This document shows, piece by piece, positions 28,687 to 37,741 of a stretch of 64,000 nucleotides of DNA (positions within the stretch are counted from its first letter, which is position 1; every line of letters begins with the position of its first letter). The stretch covers positions 62,001 through 126,000 of the forward strand of contig NZ_JAVIFU010000001.1 in the NCBI RefSeq assembly GCF_031157315.1, read 5' to 3'. This DNA is from Paenibacillus sp. LHD-38 (GTDB taxonomy: Bacteria > Bacillota > Bacilli > Paenibacillales > Paenibacillaceae). The notes under the pieces are model-generated. The model saw only the letters and a list, made by a program, of their open reading frames with translations. It was not told the origin of the DNA and ran no database searches. The position numbers and the translations under genes were made by a program.

Positions 28687-28716
28687 TTGACGAAAAAAGA
28701 CGTTTGATCATATGCA
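28687..28716 (+). promoter_or_regulatory. Weak promoter candidate upstream of the SLH gene
   Basis: TTGACG, 18 bp, TATGCA. The -35 is good, the -10 poor. Confidence 0.3.
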
Positions 28717-28743
28717 GATTAATAAATAATGGGAGTGGTTGAT

Positions 28744-29733
28744 ATGATGCAAAAAATAGGACGAGTATTTCTAGCGCTGACATTACTGGTGACGATGCTG
28801 ATGGGTGCACAAGCAGCTTCCGCTGCGGCTGCGTTTACCGATATGAAAAAGCATTGGGCAAAGGAAGAAATATCGGCAGCTGTGAATCAAGGTTGGATTA
28901 ATGGCTACAATGCAAAAACCTTTAAACCGAATGCCAACATGACGCGGGCTGAATTTCTAAAATCGCTGGTAGCAGCATTGAAAATAAAAGCAGCCGATTC
29001 CGATACGCCGTTTGTTGATGATACCGGTTGGTTTCGTGCTTACATTGCTACAGGGTTGAAGCAATCGATAATTAAGGTTGGAGATTATGAAGAAAATAAT
29101 TTTGAACCAAATAGCGTGATTACGCGTGAGGAGATCGCGCGAATGACGATTCGGGCGCTTGGTAAGGATGCAGAGGGCGTGAAGTCTGGGTATTTAGCTG
29201 TGGCGAAGAAGCTTGAGATTATGCAGGGGTATCCAGATGGTACGATGGGCGGGGACAAAAATGCTACTCGTGCGGAGGCTGTGGTGATGGTTATGAATAC
29301 GTTGACTGCGAAGAATCCTCCTGCACTAGTGGTGGCTTATCCAAAAACAAAGGAGCAGCTAAATACTTTAATTCAATCTCTTCCTAGTTTTAAAGGCACT
29401 ACAACGTATGGCCGAAATGGGATTATATTAGTTAACAGTAAAGGTTCTGATAATTTCGCAGATAATACACTAGTTGTAGAATATGACAGCAATTTGAAAG
29501 CAACCATCATTAACGTTGCTGATCCAACTACAGAAAATCAATCTATTGTTAAAGATCTTTTTAAAACATATTATCCAAGTTCATTCGAAAAGGCTTATTC
29601 CGCGTATATAAAAGTTAGCAAAGCGGCAGATTCAGATGACAGCTCCGCAGTTAAAACAAAATACGATAATCGCAGCTTCGAAGCATATAAAGGTATTAAT
29701 ACGAAGAGAGTTGTAATATGGATTGGAGCGTGA
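28744..29733 (+). CDS. SLH-domain surface protein with unknown C-terminal domain
   Basis: A 329-residue secreted protein: signal peptide ending near ASAAAA, three SLH repeats (about residues 30-200: FTDMKKHWAKEEISAAVNQG, FVDDTGWFRAYIATGLKQSI and a third with YPDGTMGGDKNATRAEAVVM), then about 120 residues of unrecognised, more AT-rich sequence ending ...NTKRVVIWIGA. SLH repeats bind pyruvylated wall polymers, so the C-terminal part is displayed at the surface. GGGAGTGG ahead of the second in-frame ATG (28744) sets the start; the first ATG at 28729 precedes it. The giant secreted protein gene begins at its stop codon, so the two are one operon. Confidence 0.9.
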   Translation: MMQKIGRVFLALTLLVTMLMGAQAASAAAAFTDMKKHWAKEEISAAVNQGWINGYNAKTFKPNANMTRAEFLKSLVAALKIKAADSDTPFVDDTGWFRAYIATGLKQSIIKVGDYEENNFEPNSVITREEIARMTIRALGKDAEGVKSGYLAVAKKLEIMQGYPDGTMGGDKNATRAEAVVMVMNTLTAKNPPALVVAYPKTKEQLNTLIQSLPSFKGTTTYGRNGIILVNSKGSDNFADNTLVVEYDSNLKATIINVADPTTENQSIVKDLFKTYYPSSFEKAYSAYIKVSKAADSDDSSAVKTKYDNRSFEAYKGINTKRVVIWIGA

Positions 29734-29738
29734 ATATC

Positions 29739-32700
29739 GTGAATTCTTTTAATCAAAAAAATGCTCTAATTGCTTTAGTTTTTCTGCTTTTCTTTTCGCT
29801 AATTTCGTATCAACAACCAATACAAGCTGCCGGTATTCAAGATTGCCCTTTACCAACCAGTTATGATGCCGATTCGTTAATTTTAATCGATCAAAATAAC
29901 ATTCCTACATCAATTAACAATAGTAAATACAAGCTGAATGGTAACTATCTATCAAATAAATGTGGCTTAGGTTCTATGGCTGTTGTATATGGATCACCCG
30001 CAAGTGTAGCTGATAACCAGTTTGATCAAGGACAATGGCGTTATCTCGGGTACGATATTAATGGAACTGTTTACCGTAACTGGTTATTCCGTAGTGATTC
30101 GAGGGCGACTTTAAACGTTACTAAAAACTGGGTAAAAGAACCTTGGAAAACTTCTACTGGTATAAGTAAAAGGATACAAGCAACACCTGAATTAACAGCA
30201 AACCCAGACGCAGTAAAATGGTTGGAAGCAATTGTTGATCCCTACAAAGAGACTCCAACTTTTATTCAAAGCTACAATAAACGAACTGGTAAGGGATGGA
30301 CAGGGGATACGTTGATAGATTATGTAATTATTCAACAAATACCTACAGATTTTAGTCCTGGCATTGTCCAGATGTGGAATATATGGCAACCTGACGGATC
30401 TTGGTGGTATGAGATGTTTTATATTCCTCCATTAAATAAGTTGGAGATTAAAACACAACCCGATCTGATTATTAGTGCTATAGCCAATCCACCCGACGCC
30501 TGGCTCAGCGAATCTGTCCCTATTAAAATTACAACAAAGAACCAAGGGAAAACAGACAGCGGTCCCTTCACAGTGGGCATTGTCGGAACAACAACAAAAT
30601 CGGAGGTCATCTCAAACATACCTCCCGGCCAAATCAAAACCGTGACCGTCCATGTTTCCTCTAACGTAAGCGGCATAAAAAGCTTCACAGCAAAAACAGA
30701 CTTCGGGGAAGCTGTAACCGAGTCAAATGAAAATAACAACACGAAAGACTTTAAAATCGCTTTTAACAAAAAGAATGAACCCACCATTCCAATAGCCGTC
30801 ATCTCCCATAATGAAGGCGATCATCGAACAACCCCCGAAATGACCATTAAGCCGGCGGCAGAGCCGAAGCTTGATGACAAACTCTCCTATTCACCAGGCA
30901 AGGAAACCATCACCATCCGAGAATGGAAATATAAGACCCCAACAGGTACCACGATTTTCACAAAACCGTTCGCAAAGGATTTTACGATTGAAGGAACATA
31001 CCTCGTAGAGCTTCGCGTAACGAATAGCGCTAAAAAGGTATCTGAGTGGGCACAACTGACCATTCGTGTAGGAGAACCAACACCGCCTAGTCCTACTTTA
31101 CCGCCGCGACCGGAATTAAAAGCAGGCCTTCGATTCGTTCCTGACATTATTTTTGCAGGGGAAACGTCATCACTGCTGAATAGCTCGTACGGATTTGACA
31201 GCTACGAATGGAAGTTTTCAACCAATTTAGATCCTATATTCCCGGATAAGAGTAAATACGAATACATCAATCAAACCTTTACGCAGGCAGGCACTTATCG
31301 AGCGACGATTAAGGTGAGTGACAGCAGCGGATCCTCTTCGGCAGAAGCTGCATTAACGGTGATCGATCCGAAGCCCATTGCCATTGTTGCTGGCGCTACA
31401 AAAATCATAGAAGGAAGAGCATTTCCTTTTCCTTATCACTTAAATAACTCTTACACCCCGCTAGCCGAGCGAGATGTGACCATTGATCACAGCAGATCAG
31501 AAAAAAGGTACAAAAGAGTAGGAGATGTTGGTTATACCATCGATTTTCCAACAACGAATAATTTGGCAGTAGGGCAGTATTCCCTCGAAGGAAAGGTATA
31601 CGACACGACGGGAAGAGTTAGTGAGTGGGCAGATTTAGTAGTGGAAGTTGTTCCTGACCTGCCTCCGGCAATCGAAGTGACAGCGCCTGAAGAAACGTAT
31701 CGCAGCAGCAGTTTCATGCTTTACATGGAAGCAGAAAGTTCAGATGCGGATATTCTGGAACATTTATTTATTGAAGAGAGATATGACCAGGATGATGACG
31801 GTAATTTTGAGGAGGAAGCTTGGACAACGCTTTATGACGGTGCCTTCAAAACAACGCATTCTCTCAGCTATACAACCGTTGGCAAACGGCAATACCGTGC
31901 TGCCGTTACAGAGGATTACGGTAAATCAGCGGCCTCTTCACTTGCAATGACGGATGTTCGCAACTATGCGCCTTCGGTTAATTTTAACGTTTTTGGCGTC
32001 ACGCAGCAGCCTGAACAAGGAGAAGAGAGTGGACCACCTGTCATAAACTATACAGCACAATCCATTTTTCGCTCATGGTCATCTAAAAAGCCGTATGTAG
32101 GCGGAGGTGCAGATAAGCTTGCTTGGAAAGCAGACGCAGCGGCAATTAGCACGAAAAATGGACAAATGGTCAATTTCAATCTGAAATATCCAAACGCGGG
32201 AAGCGGGCTTAACTCACGCAATAAGTATGCTTTAGCTAGTGATCTTCAATCGAAAACGAGATGGCAAGTCCAGCCCGTAGGCTCTAACGGATACTATGAC
32301 CAGGACTACGGATTAGCTTCAAATTCAATTTTTAACCCTAATCGGCTGTACACGTACCATAAAACCAAAAGAGTGAATGCAGAAGGAACAGCCTATGAAA
32401 ATGTCTTTTCCTATACCGAAAGAGATGCTGTAACAGGGGCTGTACGAAGACCTTCCTTTAATTTAGAAGATTCACTCAGCGGAGAGCTGATGCCGGATGA
32501 GAAGTTCTATTCAAAAGAAGTCATCAACAAGAACAGCATCAGAATTACCGTTCACGACAATCATGGGAAGAAAGTAGATGTGTTTTCTTTTGGGCTAGTC
32601 GGAGTCGATTCCCGGAACTTTACGTATTCGCTTTTTGAGATGACGCCGGATTTAAAGTATCTCGTTATCGGTATGACTCATTTCGGAGCATTTAATGACG

Positions 32701-35700
32701 ATACCTATTACTATAAATATTCTCTCGAGAATCGCCGCTTGGAATGGGCAGCAGCAGGATCCTCCGTGTCCAGATATGAAGCGAATGGGAACTATACTTT
32801 TTTTAATAAAATGTCCGTTGATCCGAGTGGCACAATTTATATATCCGGAAAAGTTATAACTAAAATCACACCGAACGGGTCGCGAGTGGACTCGCAAGTC
32901 GTATCGGGCACGGGAGATGGTTCGACGGTTTCGGTTAGCGACGATGGAAAATACTTATACCGTTTAAATTTTGGTTCGCAAAGCGGCGACAGCCACGATA
33001 TGTATTTGACGACTTACAACGCCGTAGACTTAAGCATCGTGAGTACTTATAAAAACTTCCTAATGAGGTCGATCTATACGAGTGTTGCTCCTTATTCCTA
33101 TAACCCAATCGTGCGGGAAGACGGTACGGTGGTCATATCCGATTATAATAAAGTGTATTTTTTCTCCCAAACGGGCGCATTTTTATTTAGCTCGGATATA
33201 CCGAATTCACCGTTCTTGGAATTTTATCAAGCAGGACTATTGCCAAACGGAGATCTATTCAGTCCTTATTTTGATAGGATGACCTTCCGATATGGCATTT
33301 ACAATATTACGTCTAGAACATCTATGGTCCAAGAGGGCGCCAACGGAAATCAGTATTACGGAACTAGCGGTGCAATAGGAACGCCTATACTGCCGAACGG
33401 ATCTATATTCTTTATCGAGAAGACTTCTCCCATTTCTGTCCTGCCGTTTGTTTCAGCATCAGGCAATGCCAATCTTCAGGATGTAGATGCAAACACCGTA
33501 GGCATCTTCGATGATAATTGGGGCGGATTGCTCTATGATTCAGGAAGCGTCATGAAAAATTATGCGTTAGAATTCAGCGTCAGCGTGAACGACATTAAGA
33601 ATTATAAACCCATCGGCGCGGGCTTCCACATTCAAAATGAAAAAAATATGTACGCGGTAGAATGGAGCAAGGACAAGATTACGCTCTACAAAGCTGTAAA
33701 TGGTTTGAAAACTACCTTGCAATCCGCATCTTTAGCTCGTTCACCGTTTACTGCGTATCCGTTCAAGGTTGAAGTTGTAAATGGTACGCTGCGTGTTTTC
33801 GTTAACTACGCCAAGGTTATCGAGATAACCGATGGTACGTTTACAAAGGGCGCTGCAGGCTTAATGTCACTTGGTCAATCTTCAGCTTCGTTCTCGAACG
33901 TGAAGAAAACCAACTTCGGCGATACGTATACGCAAGAAACTTATGATACCGTGCTGGTCAACGACCCAATATCCTACGAGAAGCTGTTTAACGATATTGA
34001 AAAAGACCCCATGACGGTTGAAGAATGGAGCTACAGCCATAATCCGAATTTTTTCGAAAATCCGGAAGGGTTAAGCGTTCATAGCGGCCAAACGTACGGA
34101 ACGACGATCAACGCCTTAGCAAAGGCAGGGGTGTATGAGATTAGTTTTCGAGCAAATGACAATCCCGGGTTAGCGGCTTATGGCAAATGGTCGGAGCCCG
34201 TCAAAAAGCTGCTCTATGTCCATCGAAGGCCAGTTGCCAAACCTGAAGTCAGGTTCACCGGAAAGGTGTACGCGGAGGGGGAGTCCCTAGATTACGAAAC
34301 GCTTGATGCTTCTTATGATCCCGACATTGCGCACATTCTATCGGACAAGCTGTTTAGAACACGCTGGGCTGATGAGTCAAGCTGGAAAACAGGCAAGCGT
34401 GAGTATTACAATCGTCCTGGCGTGGAACTTATCGTGCAGGAGCAAGTCCGAGATCTACACGGCGCATGGTCATATTGGGGGCAATACATCGTTTATAAGG
34501 ATGCTTTATCGACTGTAAACCAAACCAAGCCAGTAATGACGATCACTTATCCTTCTGGATCAACGGCAGCAGCACCAACTGTTTTGGTCAAAGAGCCGGT
34601 TATCAAATGGACATACGCTGATGCCGATAACGATCGGCAGGAGCAATATCGTTTATCCTTAACGTATGCTGATCATAATGAAACGGCGTTGTTCATCGAG
34701 CATGAAGGCAGCGCGCTATCATATCCGGTATTAGAGGGCACAATTGAACCAGGCCGCGTTGTGCGGGTGCAAGGTCAGGTCTACTCATCGGGTGTTTGGT
34801 CTAATCTAAGCAATAGCAAATACTTTGTGCTGGATCTCCCGCCGCAAACGTTTTTGCTTTCTTTTAATGGCCCGGATGCAGACCACCCCATCTATACGAA
34901 TTCAAATCGTCCGCAGCTGCGAACCTTTACCGTCGATCCTGAAATACACCCGATTACGTCCATTGATTACGAAGTTTACCGTGCAGCAAATGGAACCAAG
35001 GTCGTTGATACTGAATCGTCCATAATGGCAGCAAGCTATACACCGGCAGCTCTTGCGGAGGGACTGCACTATTGGAAAGCGAGAGCAAACGACAGCTACA
35101 TATGGGGGCCTTATTCAAGCAACGGCTTTTTCTTTGTAGACACGGTCAAGCCTGCCGACGTAAATGAGCAATTAGAAGTGGAGCCGACGGCGGTATCGGT
35201 AACCTTTAATGCTTTTAGCGATGCGGAGCCATCTTCCGGGCACGCTTCCCGAGCCTTTTATTTGCAAAAGGTGAACGCGAACGGGAGCGTAACGAACATC
35301 GATTTGAATGGTGACGGCCAATCGGAATACAGCATGCCGTTAGCGCTTGAACGTCAGTCCATTCGGGTCACCGGACTTGATGCCGGACAGGAATATCGTC
35401 TAACGGTTATCGATGCTGATCTTGCAGGTAATGAAGGGATCTTCGCCTACATTCATTTCGTGACCAATCGTTCGCCAGCAGGCGATTTTGACTGGTCTCC
35501 AAAGCCAGTATATGTGGGAGATATGGCTTCATTTATGTCAGACGTAAATGACCCAGACAGCAATACACTTTCGATTCTGTACGAGCTGACCAGCCCGCTT
35601 GGAGCAAAAAGCAGTTACAGCTACACCGTGAACGGTCCTGCTTATCCAGCACGAGGGCCTTCTCTAAGGCTGACTGATGACGGCACTTGGACGATGAAAA

Positions 35701-36170
35701 TGACCGTAAGCGATGGCATTGCTGATCCGGTGAGTGTTACGAAATCGCTGCAGGTGCTTCCGCTTCAGCTCTTCGGTTTTGTAAAACATACGGAGCTTTG
35801 GGAGCAGCATCGCAAGGCATTCAACGTAAAAGCATCCGGGAAGGAAGATGCACCGCGGGGCTTTGCTGTATTTTGGGCAGGCGAAAAGTTTGTGCTCGAA
35901 GCGGATACGACCATGACGGGAACCGCGACGAGAGCAGATCGGGTAGAGGTGCGGATGGGCAGTTATGAAGCTTCTTTAAAACCGATAGGTCTCGCACAAA
36001 ATAAGTGGAAAGGCGAGCTTTGGGAGGAAGAATTCGCAAAGCTGCTAAATGGTACGATCTCATTCATTTTTACTGCTTACTATAATAATGGAACCGTGAT
36101 TACGACTCAGGTTGACGTATGGATCGATGGTCAAACGTTACAAATCGTAAGCGTACATCGCATCCAATAA
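29739..36170 (+). CDS. Giant secreted multidomain protein (CARDB, PKD-like, FN3-like)
   Basis: About 2143 residues. A signal peptide (to about QPIQAAG) is followed by an unrecognised Trp-rich N-terminal domain (about 30-235), a CARDB adhesion domain (about 240-345, TNQGKTDSG-like NQGKTDSG, NNNTKDF), several PKD-like beta-sandwiches (about 350-740), a long middle region with repeated GTIYISG/NGDLF strands that may be a propeller (about 800-1240), a concanavalin/LamG-like domain (about 1245-1400), more Ig/PKD modules, an FN3-like domain (about 1810-1900), a PKD module with DPDSNTLSILYEL, and an unrecognised C-terminal module. No enzyme motif, LPXTG or SLH was seen. I start at GTG 29739 (GGAG ten bases upstream); the frame opens at ATG 29718. 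It pairs with the SLH protein and probably acts in adhesion or surface assembly. Confidence 0.8.
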   Translation: MNSFNQKNALIALVFLLFFSLISYQQPIQAAGIQDCPLPTSYDADSLILIDQNNIPTSINNSKYKLNGNYLSNKCGLGSMAVVYGSPASVADNQFDQGQWRYLGYDINGTVYRNWLFRSDSRATLNVTKNWVKEPWKTSTGISKRIQATPELTANPDAVKWLEAIVDPYKETPTFIQSYNKRTGKGWTGDTLIDYVIIQQIPTDFSPGIVQMWNIWQPDGSWWYEMFYIPPLNKLEIKTQPDLIISAIANPPDAWLSESVPIKITTKNQGKTDSGPFTVGIVGTTTKSEVISNIPPGQIKTVTVHVSSNVSGIKSFTAKTDFGEAVTESNENNNTKDFKIAFNKKNEPTIPIAVISHNEGDHRTTPEMTIKPAAEPKLDDKLSYSPGKETITIREWKYKTPTGTTIFTKPFAKDFTIEGTYLVELRVTNSAKKVSEWAQLTIRVGEPTPPSPTLPPRPELKAGLRFVPDIIFAGETSSLLNSSYGFDSYEWKFSTNLDPIFPDKSKYEYINQTFTQAGTYRATIKVSDSSGSSSAEAALTVIDPKPIAIVAGATKIIEGRAFPFPYHLNNSYTPLAERDVTIDHSRSEKRYKRVGDVGYTIDFPTTNNLAVGQYSLEGKVYDTTGRVSEWADLVVEVVPDLPPAIEVTAPEETYRSSSFMLYMEAESSDADILEHLFIEERYDQDDDGNFEEEAWTTLYDGAFKTTHSLSYTTVGKRQYRAAVTEDYGKSAASSLAMTDVRNYAPSVNFNVFGVTQQPEQGEESGPPVINYTAQSIFRSWSSKKPYVGGGADKLAWKADAAAISTKNGQMVNFNLKYPNAGSGLNSRNKYALASDLQSKTRWQVQPVGSNGYYDQDYGLASNSIFNPNRLYTYHKTKRVNAEGTAYENVFSYTERDAVTGAVRRPSFNLEDSLSGELMPDEKFYSKEVINKNSIRITVHDNHGKKVDVFSFGLVGVDSRNFTYSLFEMTPDLKYLVIGMTHFGAFNDDTYYYKYSLENRRLEWAAAGSSVSRYEANGNYTFFNKMSVDPSGTIYISGKVITKITPNGSRVDSQVVSGTGDGSTVSVSDDGKYLYRLNFGSQSGDSHDMYLTTYNAVDLSIVSTYKNFLMRSIYTSVAPYSYNPIVREDGTVVISDYNKVYFFSQTGAFLFSSDIPNSPFLEFYQAGLLPNGDLFSPYFDRMTFRYGIYNITSRTSMVQEGANGNQYYGTSGAIGTPILPNGSIFFIEKTSPISVLPFVSASGNANLQDVDANTVGIFDDNWGGLLYDSGSVMKNYALEFSVSVNDIKNYKPIGAGFHIQNEKNMYAVEWSKDKITLYKAVNGLKTTLQSASLARSPFTAYPFKVEVVNGTLRVFVNYAKVIEITDGTFTKGAAGLMSLGQSSASFSNVKKTNFGDTYTQETYDTVLVNDPISYEKLFNDIEKDPMTVEEWSYSHNPNFFENPEGLSVHSGQTYGTTINALAKAGVYEISFRANDNPGLAAYGKWSEPVKKLLYVHRRPVAKPEVRFTGKVYAEGESLDYETLDASYDPDIAHILSDKLFRTRWADESSWKTGKREYYNRPGVELIVQEQVRDLHGAWSYWGQYIVYKDALSTVNQTKPVMTITYPSGSTAAAPTVLVKEPVIKWTYADADNDRQEQYRLSLTYADHNETALFIEHEGSALSYPVLEGTIEPGRVVRVQGQVYSSGVWSNLSNSKYFVLDLPPQTFLLSFNGPDADHPIYTNSNRPQLRTFTVDPEIHPITSIDYEVYRAANGTKVVDTESSIMAASYTPAALAEGLHYWKARANDSYIWGPYSSNGFFFVDTVKPADVNEQLEVEPTAVSVTFNAFSDAEPSSGHASRAFYLQKVNANGSVTNIDLNGDGQSEYSMPLALERQSIRVTGLDAGQEYRLTVIDADLAGNEGIFAYIHFVTNRSPAGDFDWSPKPVYVGDMASFMSDVNDPDSNTLSILYELTSPLGAKSSYSYTVNGPAYPARGPSLRLTDDGTWTMKMTVSDGIADPVSVTKSLQVLPLQLFGFVKHTELWEQHRKAFNVKASGKEDAPRGFAVFWAGEKFVLEADTTMTGTATRADRVEVRMGSYEASLKPIGLAQNKWKGELWEEEFAKLLNGTISFIFTAYYNNGTVITTQVDVWIDGQTLQIVSVHRIQ

Positions 36171-36203
36171 ATCAAATGATCAAAGTGGCTATTATTCACG
36201 CAA

Positions 36204-36228
36204 AAAAGACCGGAGGCTCCGGTCTTTT
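36204..36228. terminator. Terminator after the giant protein gene
   Basis: AAAAGACCGGAG (36204-36215) is the exact complement of CTCCGGTCTTTT (36217-36228), giving a symmetric hairpin usable from both strands; xylR converges on it. A second small hairpin with four Ts lies at 36300-36320. Confidence 0.8.
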
Positions 36229-36343
36229 GCTATTAGTATTGGGCGGTTGCCGCCTCGATTTCTTACATAGGGTTCATGTGGTTATCTGCTTTGAATCACG
36301 CTTCTTCATAAGAAGCTTTTGAACAAACCAGTCGTCATGTCAA

Positions 36344-37510
36344 TCATTGTCCGCTTTTGATCTTTTCAAAAAACGCACTGATCGCGTAATAAGCCGCACC
36401 GCGAACAGCGGATTGATCCTGCAGCTCGGCGAACAGAATACGCATGCGTTCCCGGTGGTAAGGGAGCGTGCGTTGATCGACGGCTGCTTGAACAGCGGGC
36501 TCCAGCCATTCCGCCGCCCGGCTCATCCGATTGCCGATGATGACCACGTTTGGGTTAAAGACGTTGACGATATTGGCAATGCCTGCGCCCAAATAATCAC
36601 CAATGGAGCGGATGAGCTCGATGACGCGCTCATCGCCGGCAGTTGCGGCCAGCAGCAGCTCCTCCAGGTTCTCGAAGCCGAGCAGCGCCGCTCGCTCCAG
36701 AAGCGCGTTCTCGGAGGCATATAGCTCCCAGCAGCCACGGTTGCCGCAGCTGCAAGGCTTGCCGTCATACTCAATTGAGAGATGGCCAAGCTCGCCGGAG
36801 AAACCGGAAGCCCCTTTGTATAGCTCCTTATTCAAAATAATTCCGGTCCCGATTCCTATCCCGACACTGACATAAATCTGGTTGGGAATCCCGCGGCCGG
36901 CTCCATATTTCTGTTCTCCCTGCGCGCCGGCGTTCGCTTCGTTGTCAATGGTAACCGGCAGGCCGAAACGTTCTTCAAGCTGCCGCTGCAGCTCGACCTG
37001 ATGCCACTTCAAATTCGGAGCAAACAGAATGATGCCATTGTCGTCCACAATACCCGGAACGCCGACGCCGATTCCTACAATCCCGTAAGGACTCTCAGGC
37101 GCTTCGTTCATAAGCAGCTCAATACAGTCTGTTAGCTGCGCGATTGCCAGCTCCGCATCCTGCTGCTTAAGACCGCGCTGATGCTCGGCAATGACATTGC
37201 CCTCCATATCGACGAGCAGTCCGCGGATATAATTGACGCCAAGATCGATGCCGACAGCATACCCAGCCGTACCGTTAAATAGAAGCATGACGGGCTTTCG
37301 TCCGCCGCTGGATTGTCCAGGTCCGTTTTCAAGAACAAGATGGCTGTCGATCAGATCTTGAACGAGGCTGGATACCGTTGCTTTATTAAGTCCGGTGAGC
37401 TCGGATATTTGCGCCCGCGAGAGGGGGGCATGCACCAGTACGGCTTCGAGTACAATAGCCGTATTTATTTTCTTGATGAGCGCTAAGTCTCCTGTTGGTT
37501 TGATTTTCAA
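36344..37510 (-). CDS. xylR: Xylose operon repressor, ROK family
   Basis: A 388-residue ROK repressor. The N-terminal winged HTH (about residues 10-75, LSRAQISELTGLNKATVSSLVQ) is followed by the ROK sugar-kinase-like fold with VGIDLGVNYIRGLLVD and the zinc motif CSCGNRGCWE. In bacilli XylR binds xylose and leaves its operator. It is divergent from xylA and the operator between them matches the XylR palindrome, so the assignment is firm. The start is a TTG at 37510, nine bases after GGAGG. An extended -10 (TGATACAAT, minus strand 37554-37546) lies upstream. Confidence 0.92.
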   Translation of the reverse strand: MKIKPTGDLALIKKINTAIVLEAVLVHAPLSRAQISELTGLNKATVSSLVQDLIDSHLVLENGPGQSSGGRKPVMLLFNGTAGYAVGIDLGVNYIRGLLVDMEGNVIAEHQRGLKQQDAELAIAQLTDCIELLMNEAPESPYGIVGIGVGVPGIVDDNGIILFAPNLKWHQVELQRQLEERFGLPVTIDNEANAGAQGEQKYGAGRGIPNQIYVSVGIGIGTGIILNKELYKGASGFSGELGHLSIEYDGKPCSCGNRGCWELYASENALLERAALLGFENLEELLLAATAGDERVIELIRSIGDYLGAGIANIVNVFNPNVVIIGNRMSRAAEWLEPAVQAAVDQRTLPYHRERMRILFAELQDQSAVRGAAYYAISAFFEKIKSGQ

Positions 37511-37545
37511 AAAAGAAAGCCTCCGTCCAAGTCACAATATCTATC

Positions 37546-37554
37546 ATTGTATCA
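37546..37554 (-). promoter_or_regulatory. Extended -10 promoter element of xylR
   Basis: TGATACAAT on the minus strand, 36 bases before the TTG start. The -35 is not convincing, as is common with extended -10 promoters. Confidence 0.4.
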
Positions 37555-37641
37555 CGAAATATCGAATATACAGCCTGCATGCTCCACATACTGAATACGG
37601 CGCTGCAAGCAAAAATTAGGATAAGGCTAGTTTAACACAAA

Positions 37642-37672
37642 AACTTAGTTTGTTTAATAGACAAACTAAGTT
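37642..37672 (+). promoter_or_regulatory. xyl operator (XylR binding site)
   Basis: Perfect 12-bp arms AACTTAGTTTGT and ACAAACTAAGTT around TTAATAG. The core TTAGTTTGTTT...CAAACTAA matches the known bacillar xylO consensus. It overlaps the xylA -35. Confidence 0.92.
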
Positions 37673-37687
37673 AAGGCGTGTTATTCT
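37658..37687 (+). promoter_or_regulatory. xylAB promoter
   Basis: TAGACA (37658-37663), 18 bp, TATTCT (37682-37687) preceded by TGT, an extended -10. The -35 lies inside the xyl operator, so bound XylR would block polymerase. Confidence 0.7.
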
Positions 37688-37690
37688 AAA

Positions 37691-37704
37691 TGTAAGCACT
37701 AACA
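37691..37704 (+). promoter_or_regulatory. cre-like site downstream of the xylA promoter
   Basis: TGTAAGCACTAACA differs from the cre consensus only in the central CG (here CA). It sits at about +1 to +15, where CcpA would repress xylAB when glucose is present. Confidence 0.6.
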
Positions 37705-37741
37705 AAAATATCGAATTCCGTGAAGGAGGATTTTGTTTTCT

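Noticed and set aside
37642-37672. xyl inverted repeat as a terminator
   Set aside because: No T-tract follows, it sits between divergent starts and it matches the known XylR operator.
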